Part shown: positions 1 to 6,521 of the stretch, piece by piece | Layout: each line of letters opens with the position of its first letter | Position numbering within the stretch: the first letter of the stretch is position 1 | DNA from: Candidatus Tectimicrobiota bacterium | Lineage (GTDB): Bacteria > UBA8248 > JACPRG01 | Assembly: GCA_016190025.1 (NCBI GenBank) | Contig: JACPRG010000021.1 | Coordinates: forward strand, 1-28,500 | Length of the DNA: 28,500 nucleotides | Reading direction: 5' to 3' | The notes under the pieces: generated by a model | Told to the model about the DNA's origin: nothing | Seen by the model: the letters and a program-made list of their open reading frames with translations, nothing else | The model's database searches: none | Made by a program: the position numbers and the translations under genes

Positions 1-295
1 CGTGATAATCCTTGTGGAAGCGGGGCGCCAGGCTCCGCTTGAAGGAAATGTGAACCTCCACCGCGTCCAGCCGGATTCCCTTCGCCTTCGCTACTCCCAG
101 TAGCGTCAGCGCGCTTCACCCGGCGTATCCGGCGGCGAAGAACTCGAAGGGCGACGCGCCCACGTCGTCCCCGCCCCGGATCTCGGGCTCATCGAGGATG
201 TAGGAGTGTTTTCCCGTGGTGGTGACCATCTGAAGCTGGGTGCCGACCCCCACGGACCGGACGATGACTTGGGGCTGATTGGGCTTCTCAGGCAT
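1..295 (-). CDS. OsmC-family peroxidase-like protein, probable selenoprotein (partial)
   Basis: The gene is cut by the left window edge. The N-terminal 59 residues read MPEKPNQPQ... and end in ASPFEFFAAGYAG, followed by an in-frame TGA at 118-116. The frame then stays open to the window edge and reads SALTLLGVAKAKGIRLDAVE. That is the normal OsmC continuation: the family has GC(S/T)A at this point, with the peroxidatic cysteine exactly where the TGA lies. OsmC/Ohr proteins are cytoplasmic thiol peroxidases that reduce organic hydroperoxides, and Sec-containing OsmC-like proteins are known from selenoproteome surveys. A hairpin fitting a bacterial SECIS follows the TGA. I chose ATG 295, preceded by GAGAGG at a good distance, over an upstream TTG at 313. 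The second conserved cysteine lies outside the window. The alternatives are a nonsense mutation or a sequencing error (TGC to TGA). The family call is firm; the Sec reading is inferred but well supported. Confidence 0.8.
89..105 (-). promoter_or_regulatory. SECIS-like hairpin after the in-frame TGA
   Basis: Read on the minus strand, CGCTACT (105-99), loop GGG (98-96) and AGTAGCG (95-89) form a perfect 7-bp stem with a three-base loop. The loop begins 17 bases after the TGA (118-116) and starts with G. Both points match the published description of bacterial SECIS elements: a short stem, G among the first two loop bases, and about 16-37 bases from the UGA. The stem lies within codons that also encode a conserved OsmC segment. 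Function is inferred from geometry only. Confidence 0.65.
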
Positions 296-357
296 GGGGC
301 CTCTCAATCGCAATGTGTTTCCTGAATGAACGGTCCTCCCGCCCGGATGAGACTCCG

Positions 358-391
358 GAGGTCACAGACCTCAAGAGGTCGCAGACCTCAA
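358..391. repeat. Two tandem copies of a palindromic 17-bp unit
   Basis: GAGGTCACAGACCTC (358-372) is followed, after AA, by GAGGTCGCAGACCTC (375-389). Each is a perfect inverted repeat, GAGGTC/GACCTC with three central bases, and the period is 17 bp. The copies lie between the aminotransferase stop and the OsmC start, both on the minus strand. Related copies are at 517-531, 17909-17923 and 18947-18961. Confidence 0.85.
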
Positions 392-516
392 GCGGACCGC
401 TCCGTGCGCAGTGAAATTCCCCCCGGAAGACGACCCGCGCATTTCAGCGCATTTTCGCCGGCCGATCAAGGGCCGAAGGAGGTCGTCCGGGGCGCAAGGC
501 GGGGGGGTCCCCGCTT

Positions 517-531
517 GAGGTCTGTGACTTC
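517..531. repeat. Degenerate copy of the GAGGTC-N3-GACCTC repeat
   Basis: GAGGTCTGTGACTTC carries one mismatch in the right arm of the palindrome. It abuts the aminotransferase stop codon (534-532), so it would lie at the very start of that transcript's 3' untranslated part. With 358-391 it brackets a 217-base gap that otherwise holds no gene I can support. Confidence 0.7.
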
Positions 532-1527
532 TCAATCGACGTAGGGGACGGGCGTCAGGAGCGAATCGTTCTCGGCCATGTCCCGTTCCATCTCTTCCCG
601 CAGCCGCTGGACCACCGGTCCGGGGCGGCCCCCGCCGATGGGGCGTCCGTCGAACTCGACGATGGGCAGGACCTTGAAGGTGGTTCCCAGAAACATCATC
701 TCGGCCGCTCGGTAAGCCTCCTCCCGCGGGATGTCCCCCTGGGCCACGCCGGTCAGCATCCCATCCGTCACCAGGGTCCGGGCGAGCTCCATCGCGCGCA
801 GAAGGGTCGTCCCCCGGAGAGCGCACCGGAACGTGGGGGTCTTGAACGCCTTGTCGGAAGTGATGATGGCCACGTTCTTGTTGGACCCCTCCGCGAGAAA
901 GCCCTCCTCATCGACGCCCACGGCGCTGTCCGCCCCCTTGCTTTGGGCCTCCAGCTCCATGAGGGCGTTGGGCATGTAGTTGCAGCATTTCATCTGGGCG
1001 GCGCTCTCTTTGCGAGCGGTGATGTTGCTGGTGATGACCCTCATCCCGTGAAGCTGATGGGCGGCCAGGGGAGGTTCAGGGGCGGTGACGATCACATAGA
1101 GGTGGCTCTGGCTGCACTCCTTCGGGTGGACGGAAAAGCCTCCCGTTCCCCGGGAGATAAAGACCCGAAGCGCCGCCTCTCTGGCCTGGCCCGCGGCGGC
1201 GGTTTCGAGGAGGATGTCCTGGATTTCCCGCTCCGGAGCGGGAAACTCGATGCCGGCCAGCTCGGCGGACCTGGCGAGGCGATCCAGGTGGCCCTGCATC
1301 TGGTACACCTGCCCGTGGTGGATGGCCATGGTTTCGAAAACCCCGTCTCCCCGGTGGACCATGTGGTCATCCAGGGGGATCGTCATGAGCCTTGGGTCGG
1401 TGACGATGCCCCCCAGGACGCTCGAATACATGGCGAAGTATCGCCCCGAGCGGGGGTCGTCCGGCGACAGCTTGCCTTTGAAAAGCGCTTGGGCCGTCAG
1501 GCGGGGGAGGTGGCTTCGGGTCTTCAT
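532..1527 (-). CDS. Fold-type IV PLP aminotransferase (D-amino-acid transaminase / aminodeoxychorismate lyase-like)
   Basis: This 331-residue protein belongs to the PLP fold-type IV class, which includes branched-chain and D-amino-acid transaminases and 4-amino-4-deoxychorismate lyase. The early motif PLDDHMVHRGDGVFETM spans residues 51-67. The probable PLP lysine is Lys180 in QMKCCNYMPNALMELEA, and the conserved Glu213 lies in GFLAEGSNKNV. The long N-terminus and the LDDHMVHRG, FLAEG and C-terminal VPYVD segments recall the plant-type D-amino-acid transaminase/ADC lyase more than IlvE. Substrate is therefore open: folate pABA branch, D-amino acids or branched chains. ATG 1527 is preceded by GGAGAGG; an upstream ATG at 1535 runs into a stop at once. 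A TATAAA at 1592-1587 could be a -10 box. The gene lies 136 bases after TPR-A on the same strand. Confidence 0.88.
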   Translation of the reverse strand: MKTRSHLPRLTAQALFKGKLSPDDPRSGRYFAMYSSVLGGIVTDPRLMTIPLDDHMVHRGDGVFETMAIHHGQVYQMQGHLDRLARSAELAGIEFPAPEREIQDILLETAAAGQAREAALRVFISRGTGGFSVHPKECSQSHLYVIVTAPEPPLAAHQLHGMRVITSNITARKESAAQMKCCNYMPNALMELEAQSKGADSAVGVDEEGFLAEGSNKNVAIITSDKAFKTPTFRCALRGTTLLRAMELARTLVTDGMLTGVAQGDIPREEAYRAAEMMFLGTTFKVLPIVEFDGRPIGGGRPGPVVQRLREEMERDMAENDSLLTPVPYVD

Positions 1528-1663
1528 CCCATGAACCTCTCCTCGAGTTGAGAGATGGGGCGGGGCGGAATCTCCATGCTGGGATCTTTATACCACGACA
1601 ATCCAAGGATCGGACAGTTGGGTGTCGTAGCCTCCTGTCAGGCGTCAAGGGCCGCCGGGGAGC

Positions 1664-3091
1664 TTATCCCGATCCCTCATCCGCGTCGGAGGTTTTCGAG
1701 CGCCACAGGAACACCAGCACCGAGCCGAACACCACGAGGAAGAGGAGGGCCTCCAGCCGGCGCTCCTGCACGGCCGCATAGAATTTGGCGCGGATGTAGG
1801 CGAGGGTACCCGTGTAGCTTTTTTCCAATCGGGCCCGCTCCCGTTCCGCGCGGCGGATGAGCGTTTTGACCTCGGCCGGAGCGACCCCGGCGGGCGGATT
1901 TTCCTGCAAATGGCGGATGGCCAAAGAGTAGTGGGCGATGGCGGACCTCCAGCCGTCCTCCACGTATCGGAGGGTGTCGGCCAGGGAGTAGTGGATTTCG
2001 CCGTCGTCGGGGGTCCACTCAAGGGCCCGGCGGTGCGCCTCGATGGCCTCTCGGAGGCGGCCTTGCTTGGTGGCGCGCTCCGCCTGGTTGAGTTCCTGCC
2101 GGGCTGCCCTTCTTCGGTAGACCGCGTTTTGGGGATCGACGCGGGTCAGCCCCTCCTGGATGTCCCGGGACCATCCCGCGCGCTTCTCTTGGGAACCCTG
2201 CTCCGGGTCGGATTTCAGCAATTCGCGGACCCGTTTGTAAGTGGCGAGGGATTCTTCACGTCTTCCCGGCATGCGCTGAAGCGCGCCGGCGATCCGGATG
2301 TGGGCCTCGATGCTGTTCGGTATCCACTGGAGCGTCTGCCGATACCTTTTGAGGGCCTCCGGGTAGTCTTCTCCGCGAAAGTGGTAGTCTCCTCCTTCGA
2401 GGATCCGGTCCACCATGACCTCGCGCGCCTCCTGGTTGTCCGGATCCTGCTGGATGGCGCGGCGAATGAATCTCAGCCCTTCTTCGGATTGTCCCGCCTC
2501 GGCCAGGGCCCTGGCCTGGGTCAGGAGGAAGGTGGCGTAGGCTCTTTTGGCCATCTTGTCCTGGGGGTTCCGGCGTAGCCGTTCCCTCGCCCTTCTGCCC
2601 TCGAAGAACACCTTCAGCATCGATTCCTCCATGCCGTCCTTCAGGCGGGAGAGGGGCAGGAAGTCTTCGAGGTCTCGGAACAGGGCCCGGACGCGGGAAT
2701 GGGCCGGGTCGATCGCCCGCGCGACCCCGTAGAACCGGAAGGCGCGTCCGTAGTTCTTGACGGCGGCTTCCGCCTCGGCCGCACTCAGGAGGGCTTCCGT
2801 CAGGCCCGGGGTGCGCGCGAGGCCGGATTGCAGCGCGTGGGCGGCCGCCTCGGGCCGGTTGTGTTCCAGCAGGACCCTTCCCAGGACATCGACGATGGCC
2901 AGGTGGCCGGGACACCCGGCGGCCGCCTGCTGGAGAGAAGAGATGAGCTTTTGGGGGGACCGGATGCGCCGGGGGAGGTCCTCCCATTTTGAGGGGGGCC
3001 CGCATTCCAGCGGCTCGTCCGCCGCCGGGAGGATGGACGGGGTTCCCGCCAGAGACAGGGAGAGGACGAAGAGGACGAGGGCCGCGCGCAT
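1664..3091 (-). CDS. Secreted TPR protein with C-terminal membrane anchor (TPR-A)
   Basis: The 475-residue protein starts with a signal sequence (MRAALVLFVLSLSLAGTPS, cleavage probably after ILPAA). It carries a long run of helical TPR-like repeats and ends with one transmembrane helix near residues 445-463, followed by a short charged tail. Repeats such as GDYHFRGEDYPEALKRYRQ and ATKQGRLREAIEAHRRALEW are visible. The domains should face the periplasm and serve as protein-binding scaffold; no partner is evident. I chose ATG 3091, preceded by GGGAGGT, because it places the signal peptide at the N-terminus. An upstream ATG at 3247 overlaps the glycosyltransferase stop as ATGA and would add 52 residues before the signal. 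The protein is clearly paralogous to the product of 21355-22758. Confidence 0.85.
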   Translation of the reverse strand: MRAALVLFVLSLSLAGTPSILPAADEPLECGPPSKWEDLPRRIRSPQKLISSLQQAAAGCPGHLAIVDVLGRVLLEHNRPEAAAHALQSGLARTPGLTEALLSAAEAEAAVKNYGRAFRFYGVARAIDPAHSRVRALFRDLEDFLPLSRLKDGMEESMLKVFFEGRRARERLRRNPQDKMAKRAYATFLLTQARALAEAGQSEEGLRFIRRAIQQDPDNQEAREVMVDRILEGGDYHFRGEDYPEALKRYRQTLQWIPNSIEAHIRIAGALQRMPGRREESLATYKRVRELLKSDPEQGSQEKRAGWSRDIQEGLTRVDPQNAVYRRRAARQELNQAERATKQGRLREAIEAHRRALEWTPDDGEIHYSLADTLRYVEDGWRSAIAHYSLAIRHLQENPPAGVAPAEVKTLIRRAERERARLEKSYTGTLAYIRAKFYAAVQERRLEALLFLVVFGSVLVFLWRSKTSDADEGSG

Positions 3092-3138
3092 TCGTTCTGC
3101 CGACCTCCCTTTGAAGAGAGGGGTGATCCCATCAGTGA

Positions 3139-3167
3139 ATATTAGACGAGGATGAGCGTCCGGGCAA
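3139..3167 (-). promoter_or_regulatory. Candidate sigma-70 promoter for TPR-A
   Basis: On the minus strand TTGCCC (3167-3162) and TAATAT (3144-3139) are separated by 17 bases, about 50 bases upstream of the chosen TPR-A start. Each box matches consensus at four of six positions. It lies after the glycosyltransferase stop, so TPR-A could be transcribed separately. Confidence 0.4.
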
Positions 3168-3243
3168 TTCCCTCCTCTCCCGCGATGCCTCCTCGAGGCG
3201 TTTCGGGCCGGTTTGAGAAGTCCTCCTGGGTCCGGTGGGACAG

Positions 3244-4125
3244 TCATCTGTCGTAGCGGTGGCCGAAGGCATTTCGAAGAATCCGGAAAAGCCCGAGCAG
3301 AGAGCGGAGGGTGTCCCGGATGAGGTGGACCTTGGAGTCCTCCGCGTTGGCCCAGCGCACGGGAACTTCCTTGATGGGGATTCCCCGCCGTTTGGCGATG
3401 TGGAGGATCTCGGCGTCGAAGCTCCAGTCATCCAGCGTCTGGCGGGAAAACAACGTCCGGGCGGCGTCCCGGCTGAAGCATTTGAATCCGCACGTGAAGT
3501 CGCTCACGGGGATCCTCAGGAGCTCCCTGGAAAGGAGGGTGAAGACCGAGCCCATCTTCTCGCGCAGGAACGACTGGTGACGGGCGATCGTCGCGCCCTC
3601 GGTTCGGCGGGTGCCGATGACGACCGGAAACCCCCGGTCAATCCATTCCTTCATCTTGTCCAACTCTTCGGGAGAGGTCGAGAGGTCGGCGTCCATGAAC
3701 AAGACCAGATCCCCCCGGGCGGCGAGCATCCCCCGCCGGACGGCGAACCCTTTGCCGCGGTTTTGTTCGTTGGACAGCAGACGGATGTGGTTTTTCCCCG
3801 CCATGTATTGACGGACGACTTCCCGGGTGCGGTCCGCGCTTCCGTCGTCGACGACGAGGATCTCGTAGGTGTATCCCCTGGACCGGGCGTGGCGTTCCAC
3901 CGTGTCCAGGCACTTGGAAACCACCTGCTCTTCATTGAAGGCGGGGATGACGATGGAGAGCCCGGGGGCCGTCTCGCCCGCAGCCTCGGGAGAGCTTCCG
4001 GGGGGACCCGGCTGCTTCAGGGGCGTTTCCTGGGAGGTGGAGAAATCGGACACGCAAGAACTCTGGTCAGATGGTTCGGGGCGACAAAACAACGACTCGG
4101 TCTCCGCCGCGGGGTGGCGATTCAA
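3244..4125 (-). CDS. GT2 glycosyltransferase, dolichyl/undecaprenyl-phosphate glucosyltransferase-like
   Basis: The 293-residue protein has a GT-A fold core beginning near residue 56 with LSIVIPAFNEEQVVSKCLD. It then has EILVVDDGSADRT, the DxD-type metal-binding motif in FMDADLS, and TCGFKCFSRDAAR, which is typical of polyprenyl-phosphate sugar transferases. There is no transmembrane segment, so it probably works at the inner face of the inner membrane, moving a sugar from a nucleotide donor to a lipid phosphate. The start is uncertain: the frame begins at TTG 4125 and gives a 55-residue low-complexity leader, and no other start has a good ribosome site. Its stop overlaps ATG 3247 (ATGA), which would extend TPR-A. 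The pairing of a GT2 and a TPR protein recurs at 21355-23849. Confidence 0.87.
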   Translation of the reverse strand: MNRHPAAETESLFCRPEPSDQSSCVSDFSTSQETPLKQPGPPGSSPEAAGETAPGLSIVIPAFNEEQVVSKCLDTVERHARSRGYTYEILVVDDGSADRTREVVRQYMAGKNHIRLLSNEQNRGKGFAVRRGMLAARGDLVLFMDADLSTSPEELDKMKEWIDRGFPVVIGTRRTEGATIARHQSFLREKMGSVFTLLSRELLRIPVSDFTCGFKCFSRDAARTLFSRQTLDDWSFDAEILHIAKRRGIPIKEVPVRWANAEDSKVHLIRDTLRSLLGLFRILRNAFGHRYDR

Positions 4126-4142
4126 CCCGCATGCAGCGCGCT

Positions 4143-4172
4143 ATCATGACACAGCCGCACGGGGAATTTCAA
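4143..4172 (-). promoter_or_regulatory. Candidate promoter for the glycosyltransferase
   Basis: On the minus strand TTGAAA (4172-4167) and CATGAT (4148-4143) are separated by 18 bases. The predicted start of transcription falls within about ten bases of TTG 4125, so the message would be almost leaderless, or the true start codon lies further in. It lies in the 270-base divergent gap with the MFS gene, in which I see nothing else. Confidence 0.3.
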
Positions 4173-4395
4173 TGACGTCGCGCCTTCGCCGCCGGCTTGC
4201 CCGCCAGTGCCTTTCGCCGACTTCACGACGGCCCGCACTTGGGACACGGAACGCCGGGAAGCAGGCCGCCGGCGGCACCCTTCGGCGCGGACGAAAGTCG
4301 GGAGTGGGCGGGGCGAGACGGGTTTTCGGATTGACGGCGCAGCGGCGGTCCTGCACCATGCGGGGATGGTGTGGGGCCGCTTGGGGAGAATTCGG

Positions 4396-5646
4396 ATGAC
4401 CGTAGAGGCCGTATCCGCCCGGCGCGCCTGGGCGATGGTGGCGATCGTATTTGTCACCGTCGGTTTCGCGGGCGGGACCTGGCACATGTTCGGCATTTTC
4501 GTCAAGCCCATGGAAGCCGCGTTCCAGGCCAGCCGCACCGCGCTGTCTCTGGTGGTTTCCCTCTCCCAGTTCACTTACTTCCTGCTGATGCTGGTGATGG
4601 GGCGGGTGCTCGATCGGTTCGGCCCGCGGGCGGTGATTGTCACGGGCGTGGCCATCATGGGCGTCGGGGCCCTTCTGTCCTCCCGGGTCCAGTCGGTCGG
4701 GCAGATGCATTTGACCTTCGGGGTCGTGCTCGCCTTGGGCTACGCCATGTGCACCATCAACGTCTCGAGCGTCGCCGTCACCCAATGGTTCGCCCGGCGC
4801 CGGGGGACCGCCATGGGTGTGGCCCTGGCGGGATTCAACGCCGGACAACTGATCCTCTTGCCGCTCACCCAGTACTGGATCCTGGCGTACGGCTGGCGGG
4901 AGGCGTTCGTCGCGCTGGGCCTGCTGACGCTGGTCCTGCCGCTGCCCCTCGCGTGGGCCTTTCTGCGGAACGGGCCCCACCGGATCTCCGGCCGCCCCGG
5001 CGCGGGCTGCCACACGGGCGTGGGAGGGCCGCGGTCGGCCCGGGGCCTCACCGCCGGCGCCCTCCGGAGCCGTTCGTTCTGGTTTTTGTCCTTCAGCTTT
5101 TTCGGTTGCGGGTTCAGCGACTTTGTCCTCGCGGCCCATCTGCCGCCTTTCGCCGTGGACGTCGGGATCTCGCCTTGGCTGAGCGGGGCGGCGCACGGGT
5201 TCATCAGCGGCCTGAGCATCCCCGGCGTCATCCTGTTGGGGGTGCTGTCGGACCGGCTGGGCCGGCGCCTGCCGCTGACCTTCATCTACCTGGTGCGGGC
5301 GGGCGGCTTCGCGTTTCTGCCGTGGGTGCGCGACGTGCCGGGGTTGGCCGCTTTCATCGTCGCGTACGGGTTTTTCTATTTCGCCTCTACCCCCATGACC
5401 TCGGCGGCGGCGGCCGACATTTTCGGCCCGGAGCGCCTGGGCACCCTGTACGGATACATCGTGGCCGCCCACGGCCTCGGGGCGCTCGCGGGGCCTTACG
5501 TGGCCGGCGCCCTCTTCGATGCGACGGGGAGTTATCAGGCGGCCTTCTGGACCACCGGCGGCCTTCTTTTGGCGGCGGCGCTCTGCTGCGCCCTGATCGA
5601 AGACCCGGTCGGGGAGGCGCATCGAAGGAGAAGGCGTTCCGCCTGA
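4396..5646 (+). CDS. MFS transporter, oxalate/formate antiporter-like (monocarboxylate) family
   Basis: The 416-residue protein is strongly hydrophobic, with about 12 membrane segments in two halves joined by a polar loop near residues 195-220 (HRISGRPGAG...). The MFS signature between TM2 and TM3 is GRVLDRFGPR, and the matching motif in the second half is GVLSDRLGRR. The pattern TWHMFGIFVKPMEAAF and the loop WFARRRGTAMG are typical of the OFA/monocarboxylate branch, which moves small organic acids; the substrate cannot be read from sequence. I chose ATG 4396 because GGGGAGA lies just upstream; the frame is open from 4207 but that leader lacks membrane character. The gene ends seven bases from the stop of the convergent DUF1185-family gene. 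A long antisense reading frame covers it and is a composition effect. Confidence 0.88.
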   Translation: MTVEAVSARRAWAMVAIVFVTVGFAGGTWHMFGIFVKPMEAAFQASRTALSLVVSLSQFTYFLLMLVMGRVLDRFGPRAVIVTGVAIMGVGALLSSRVQSVGQMHLTFGVVLALGYAMCTINVSSVAVTQWFARRRGTAMGVALAGFNAGQLILLPLTQYWILAYGWREAFVALGLLTLVLPLPLAWAFLRNGPHRISGRPGAGCHTGVGGPRSARGLTAGALRSRSFWFLSFSFFGCGFSDFVLAAHLPPFAVDVGISPWLSGAAHGFISGLSIPGVILLGVLSDRLGRRLPLTFIYLVRAGGFAFLPWVRDVPGLAAFIVAYGFFYFASTPMTSAAAADIFGPERLGTLYGYIVAAHGLGALAGPYVAGALFDATGSYQAAFWTTGGLLLAAALCCALIEDPVGEAHRRRRRSA

Positions 5647-5653
5647 GCGGCCT

Positions 5654-6232
5654 CTATCGGAGTCCGTCCTCCCCTTTGACCTCTTTCAACCCCAGGCCTC
5701 CGACCCGGGGCAAGGGTCGGCCGCCGTCCGTCACCACGACGGCGCAGAGGATTTCGTCGGGGAGGGGCGCGTCGGGAACCCAGACCGTCATGGCGTCGTA
5801 GTGGGACCGGACGAAGACGGCGTCCTTGTAATGAAGCGGCACGTCGATGGCGACTCCCGCGGCGCCCCGCTTCTTCGAGGAGGGGATGACGGCCTTCCCG
5901 CCGCCCACCGCCTCCCGCAGGGGCCTTCCCAGTTTTGGGTGGAGGATGGCCGCCGCGTGCTCCAGCTCACCGGCGGTCCCCACGATGGCGGCCTTGCCGT
6001 AACTGTGAGCGGGCCTGCCCTGGAGCGACTCCACGGCCCTGCGCCCCAGGATTTCCCCCAGCTCTTCGCCCATGGCGATCAACTCGTCCAGGTTTTCCTC
6101 ATAACGGCCGGCGAATGGGTTTTGAAACACCGCGACGGCGGCCGCCTTGCGGATTGGCGGGTCGATTGTCCGCCCGCCTTCCCGCCGGGTCTCTTCCACC
6201 AGGGTCACGAGCTTTCGAACGTCCATCGCCAT
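5654..6232 (-). CDS. Amino acid synthesis family protein (DUF1185, PF06684)
   Basis: The 192-residue protein matches the whole length of the amino-acid-synthesis family. It opens with VRKLVTLVEETRREGGRTI, has NPFAGRYEENLDELIAMGEELG near residues 37-58 and SYGKAAIVGTAGELEHAAAI near 77-96, then AVGGGKAVIPSSKKRG and the C-terminal VTDGGRPLPRVGGL. The name comes from a loose link to amino-acid metabolism; no reaction is established, so function stays open. It is soluble, without a signal peptide. ATG 6232 has GGAGGG four to five bases upstream; a second ATG two codons in is also possible. It is a single gene that converges on the MFS carrier. The family often appears near organic-acid uptake genes, so a catabolic link is possible but not shown. 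Confidence 0.88.
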   Translation of the reverse strand: MAMDVRKLVTLVEETRREGGRTIDPPIRKAAAVAVFQNPFAGRYEENLDELIAMGEELGEILGRRAVESLQGRPAHSYGKAAIVGTAGELEHAAAILHPKLGRPLREAVGGGKAVIPSSKKRGAAGVAIDVPLHYKDAVFVRSHYDAMTVWVPDAPLPDEILCAVVVTDGGRPLPRVGGLGLKEVKGEDGLR

Positions 6233-6469
6233 GATTCCCTCCGTTGTGCGGCAGATGGGTTGTTGGCACGCGGGCCGCCGACGTTGCCCTCCCGCCTCGC
6301 CCGGAAGCTCTCGGGACTGCCCGCCGAGAAAGGTCGGCCTCTTTCCCCCGGGGCGCGTTCAGGCGTTTTTAGAGCGGATTTCAGAAAAAGGGAATGGCCG
6401 GGCCAGGCGAAATCGGGGGAGAGCGGGAGGGCAATCGCAATCCTTTCGCCTTCTTCGTGAAGTTTCTGG

Positions 6470-6498
6470 TTGACATGGAAGGGAAGGGATAATAGCAT
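6470..6498 (+). promoter_or_regulatory. Sigma-70 type promoter for mltD
   Basis: A perfect TTGACA (6470-6475) is followed after 17 bases by TAGCAT (6493-6498). The transcript would begin about 15 bases before the GTG start at 6522, leaving just enough leader for the GGAGG at 6510-6514. The same -10 sequence appears before the TAXI gene at 27075. Confidence 0.6.
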
Positions 6499-6521
6499 CA
6501 GCGCTTGTGGGAGGATCTCGG

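Noticed and set aside
3092..3247. ATG 3247 as start of TPR-A, in ATGA overlap with the glycosyltransferase
   Set aside because: It would put 52 unconserved residues before a clear signal peptide; the inner ATG at 3091 has its own ribosome site and an upstream promoter.
4144..5622. 492-codon open frame antisense to the MFS gene
   Set aside because: The sense frame gives a clear MFS carrier; the antisense product is Arg/Gln/Pro-rich without any domain, as expected from high GC at third positions.
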